Assembly: GCA_947492585.1 (NCBI GenBank)
Contig: CANLND010000016.1
Location: forward strand, 1 to 64,000
DNA from: an uncultured Paracoccaceae bacterium
Lineage (GTDB): Bacteria > Pseudomonadota > Alphaproteobacteria > Rhodobacterales > Rhodobacteraceae
DNA: 64,000 nucleotides
Reading direction: 5' to 3'
Shown here piece by piece: positions 61,605-64,000 of this stretch. The stretch's first letter is position 1. Every line of letters begins with the position of its first letter. Under the pieces are notes generated by a model. That model searched no databases and had not been told where the DNA came from. It worked only from the letters and a program-made list of their open reading frames with translations. The translations under genes were made by a program, and so were the position numbers.

Positions 61605-63467
61605 TCAGGCCTGTCCAAACACACGACGGGTGAGGCGCTGGAACCATCTGGTTTTGTCTTCATCGCCCACGGTAGGTCTGGGGATCTGGGCGGACAGTGC
61701 CTTTTGGTCAACCAGTGTTTTTCCGTCTTGAAATTGCAGGCGGTACAGGTCGGCGTAGATGCCGCCACGTTCCAGCAGTTCATCATGCGTGCCCTGATCG
61801 GCAATCTGACCCCGTTCCATCACGATGATTTTGTCGGCGTTGCGAATGGTCGACAGGCGGTGGGCGATCACAATGGTGGTGCGCCCGCCTGCAAGGCTGT
61901 CCAGAGCGGCTTGCACCATCTTTTCGGATTGGGCATCCAGCGCGGATGTGGCTTCGTCGAGCAGCAGAATTGGCGTGTCGCGCAGCAGCGCCCGTGCAAT
62001 CACCACGCGCTGGCGTTGCCCCCCCGAAAGAGCAGAACCACGTGGCCCAACGAGCGTGTCCAGGCCATCGGTGAGTTTGGGGAGGAAATCGGAGACATGT
62101 GCAGCATCGAGCACTTGTTTCAGACGTTCATTGGACACATCCGTGCGGCCCAGAAGAATGTTTTCCCGCAACGTTTCATCAAACAGCAGCGCTTCTTGGG
62201 TGACCACCGAAAACAGACCGCGTAGATCGGACAGTTCCATATCTGCAATCGCCACGCCCCCAATAGTCGCCTGACCCTGTTGCGGGTCAACAAGGCGCGT
62301 CAGAAGGTTAAAGACGGTTGATTTCCCAGCGCCGGATGCACCAACAAGCGCAGTGGTTTTGCCTGCCTCCGCCACCAGAGAGAGATCGCGTAGAATATCA
62401 GAATCGCCGTATTGCAGGCCGATGTTATCAAAACGAATTTCAGGCAGGCCCGTTGGAGGTGTTTTGGGCTGAGCAGGTGAAACCATAGAAATAGGCATAT
62501 CCATCAACGCCTTGATCCGCTCTAGTGCGGCGGCGGCGGCCTGCCAGGTGCCGCTGACGGCTGCAAGACGGCGCATAGGGTCAAAAGTCAGGCCGATGGC
62601 TGTGAAGAAGCTCATGAATTGACCGACGGATTTTTCTCCGGCGATGATCTCTCCGCCGCCGTAAAGCACCACCCCCATGACGCCGAGACCTGCCATGATA
62701 TCAATCAATCCGGTGATTGAGGAGGTGCCAAAGCTGGCCTTGACTTCAGAGTGGACGAAATCGTCCATATGGGTGGCAAACCGGTCCTGCTGGTAACGCT
62801 CTAGGCTGTTGAGCTTGATTGGAATGATGCCGTGAAAGATCTCATCAAGGCGGGTGGCGAGGGTGGCGCCAAGATCGCGCGCACGTGACGCTTTTTTTCG
62901 TACATATCGCTGGACCGAAGCAATCGGCAGCAGCAAGAGCGGCAAGCCGACCAGCATGATGATGGTCCATCTCCAGTCAACCATCATCGCCACATAAAGG
63001 GTTGCGATGAGTTGAGTGACGTCCCGCCCGGCTCCGGTGATGACAGCGCGCCAGACCTGATTGATGCTGGTGACATCGGTCTGAACCCGCTGGATGAGCG
63101 CTCCGGGTGGGTGGTCTTGGTGAAATGCAGGATCTTGCTGGATCAACCGGCCGAGCATGTCTTTGCGCAGGTAGGCTGCCGAGGTTTGTGAAATTTTGGC
63201 CAGCAGAACCTTTTGGCAGACGGAGCTGAGACCCCGCACGGAAAAGATTACCAAAAAGGCGAGGCTGACCCAGAACAGGGCGTTTGCATTGCCGGCCACA
63301 AAGACGTGGTCGAACATGGGCTGCATCATATAGGCCAGCCCGCCCACCATGGAGCCCTCAATGAGCATAAAGATCACGGCCACCCCTAAGAGCCCCATAT
63401 GGCGACGCAGATAACCGCGCCAGAGCCAGCCGAGAAGCTCGCGGGAGGATTTTGGAGGAGTGCTCAT
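61605..63467 (-). CDS. MsbA-type ABC transporter (permease and ATP-binding fused)
   Basis: A 620-residue half-transporter: six membrane helices in residues about 20-310 followed by an ATP-binding domain with Walker A VGASGAGKST, Q-loop SVVTQEALLFDETLRENI, signature LSGGQRQRV and Walker B PILLLDEATSALD. The arrangement and GALIQRVQTDVTSIN fit lipid flippases of the MsbA group, which move lipid A or similar lipids across the inner membrane. The C-terminal tail after the ATPase (about 40 residues) is unusual. Repeat copy 5 lies upstream. Confidence 0.9.
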   Translation of the reverse strand: MSTPPKSSRELLGWLWRGYLRRHMGLLGVAVIFMLIEGSMVGGLAYMMQPMFDHVFVAGNANALFWVSLAFLVIFSVRGLSSVCQKVLLAKISQTSAAYLRKDMLGRLIQQDPAFHQDHPPGALIQRVQTDVTSINQVWRAVITGAGRDVTQLIATLYVAMMVDWRWTIIMLVGLPLLLLPIASVQRYVRKKASRARDLGATLATRLDEIFHGIIPIKLNSLERYQQDRFATHMDDFVHSEVKASFGTSSITGLIDIMAGLGVMGVVLYGGGEIIAGEKSVGQFMSFFTAIGLTFDPMRRLAAVSGTWQAAAAALERIKALMDMPISMVSPAQPKTPPTGLPEIRFDNIGLQYGDSDILRDLSLVAEAGKTTALVGASGAGKSTVFNLLTRLVDPQQGQATIGGVAIADMELSDLRGLFSVVTQEALLFDETLRENILLGRTDVSNERLKQVLDAAHVSDFLPKLTDGLDTLVGPRGSALSGGQRQRVVIARALLRDTPILLLDEATSALDAQSEKMVQAALDSLAGGRTTIVIAHRLSTIRNADKIIVMERGQIADQGTHDELLERGGIYADLYRLQFQDGKTLVDQKALSAQIPRPTVGDEDKTRWFQRLTRRVFGQA

Positions 63468-63602
63468 CGGGGGCCGCCTGTGTCGTTCAAAGGATCTTCG
63501 GAAGGAAAGACCCGTGCATTTAAGCAGCTGAGGCTATGGGTGCAAGCGCTGCAGCTGCTGGGGGCAGCGCCTTAGCGCCGTTGGCGTTTGTGTCCGCAGG
63601 CC

Positions 63603-63684
63603 CTCCCGCCCCGTTTTGGCGGACGGGGAATCCCGTCCTAAGCCAAACGCGTTGGGCCGAGCGCCGGGCCTGACGGCCCGGCGC
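63603..63684 (+). repeat. bipartite hairpin repeat, copy 5
   Basis: CTCCCGCC (63603-63610), hairpin GGACGGG-GAAT-CCCGTCC (63621-63638), CGCGTTGGGCC (63648-63658), then a perfect 10-bp stem GCGCCGGGCC/GGCCCGGCGC with TGAC loop (63661-63684). It lies just beyond the 3' end of the hisC-like gene and upstream of the ABC transporter. Confidence 0.7.
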
Positions 63685-63710
63685 GGGTGGCGTTTATGAT
63701 GACCGAGCGT

Positions 63711-64000
63711 CTATCCCGGCCAACGTTTGCGCGCGTCTGTAAGTGCCGCTGGCAGAGCGTGCGCAAATGCGTCGCGTTCAGGTTTTGGACTGCAGCTTAC
63801 ACGGATACATCTATTGTGTGGCGCCGCAAAAGGCATCCGCACAAAAAGGCCTTGCGCCGTTAACGCGTCCAGCACGGCCTTGGCAAAATCGCCATCACGG
63901 CCGCAGTCTATTGTCACGAAATTCGTTGCCGAGGGCAGGGCTGTTAGGCCATTTTGGGTGGCGATTTCACCAAGCTCAGCGCGCGCTGTTTCAAGTTGCT
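63711..64000 (-). CDS. hisC: PLP-dependent aminotransferase, histidinol-phosphate type (partial, 5' end outside window)
   Basis: The C-terminal 96 or so residues of a class I/II aminotransferase. ALPSATNFVTIDCG is the segment before the small domain and LFVRMPFAAPHNRCIRVSCSP carries the substrate-binding Arg typical of HisC-like enzymes. The reading frame continues to the window edge, so the start and PLP lysine are not visible; histidinol-phosphate specificity is inferred from this end only. Confidence 0.75.
   Translation of the reverse strand, partial: QLETARAELGEIATQNGLTALPSATNFVTIDCGRDGDFAKAVLDALTAQGLFVRMPFAAPHNRCIRVSCSPKPERDAFAHALPAALTDARKRWPG

Noticed and set aside
1-64000. CRISPR arrays, prophage structural genes, insertion sequences, tRNA and rRNA genes
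   Set aside because: No direct-repeat array with spacers, no transposase or integrase motif and no tRNA or rRNA-like stretch was recognised on either strand.

Overview
The window reads as a stretch of GC-rich chromosome from a marine-type alphaproteobacterium of the family Rhodobacteraceae (Roseobacter group). The call rests on gene content rather than on any rRNA marker, because no rRNA or tRNA gene is visible: a GcrA cell-cycle regulator, a PopZ-like protein, a DUF6280 protein, a KpsE/KpsT/KdsA set of alphaproteobacterial type, a DUF1467 protein next to methylmalonyl-CoA epimerase, and the gcrA / ABC-2 permease / argD / argF order. Almost all of it is ordinary core genome, densely packed, with short gaps, many 1-8 base start/stop overlaps and clear terminators between convergent genes.

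Layout. 0.3-3.7 kb: ybjN-like, proC, csaA-like, a D-2-hydroxyacid dehydrogenase and tdk. 4.2-4.8 kb: an unassigned helix-turn-helix-like protein and a 25-residue lipoprotein. 5.1-12.7 kb: carB, then divergent pabB and pabC-like, then aspS. 12.8-18.6 kb: a response regulator with a coupled 48-residue membrane peptide, methylmalonyl-CoA epimerase, DUF1467, an EI24 membrane protein, a nitroreductase, DUF167, an M48 peptidase, YigZ and a DCC protein. 18.7-25.4 kb: rimO, asmA, then the kpsT-kpsE-kdsA envelope operon. 25.6-31 kb: a uracil-DNA glycosylase homologue, SseB-like, yghU, a YHS protein, a fatty acid desaturase and gcrA. 31-40.6 kb: ABC-2 permease, argD, argF, a PiT phosphate transporter, a Nudix hydrolase, hrpB and meaB. 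40.9-44.3 kb: rpmB, a DUF2946-like protein plus a PCu(A)C copper chaperone, a low-molecular-weight phosphatase, a LysR regulator and a small exported protein. 44.5-49.1 kb is the least ordinary part: a Ser-Ala-His repeat protein divergent from lepA, then two tiny genes absent from the usual core, then an AT-rich stretch with a candidate small RNA. 49.3-64 kb: an entericidin-like lipoprotein, a TraR/DksA-type protein, phnA, a Pcm-like methyltransferase, tolC, a PopZ-like protein, cobQ, DUF6280, efp, a Zur-box-preceded COG0523 GTPase with DUF1826, an IalB-like protein, ygfZ, a glycosyltransferase, an MsbA-type ABC exporter and the 3' part of a histidinol-phosphate aminotransferase-like gene.

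Functional themes are arginine and pyrimidine supply (carB, argD, argF, proC), folate (pabBC), the methylmalonyl-CoA branch (epimerase, meaB), translation (aspS, rimO, rpmB, lepA, efp), envelope and capsule export (asmA, kpsTE, kdsA, tolC, msbA-like) and metal homeostasis (PCuAC, Zur-box GTPase).

The most notable unexplained signals are (1) a five-copy dispersed element in which two short constant motifs alternate with hairpins whose sequence changes but whose pairing is kept, always sitting at a gene 3' end; (2) the Ser-Ala-His repeat protein; (3) the two-gene small-protein operon next to lepA together with a possible short RNA. Coordinates and starts were judged by eye from frames, Shine-Dalgarno sequences and family knowledge; no database search was run.
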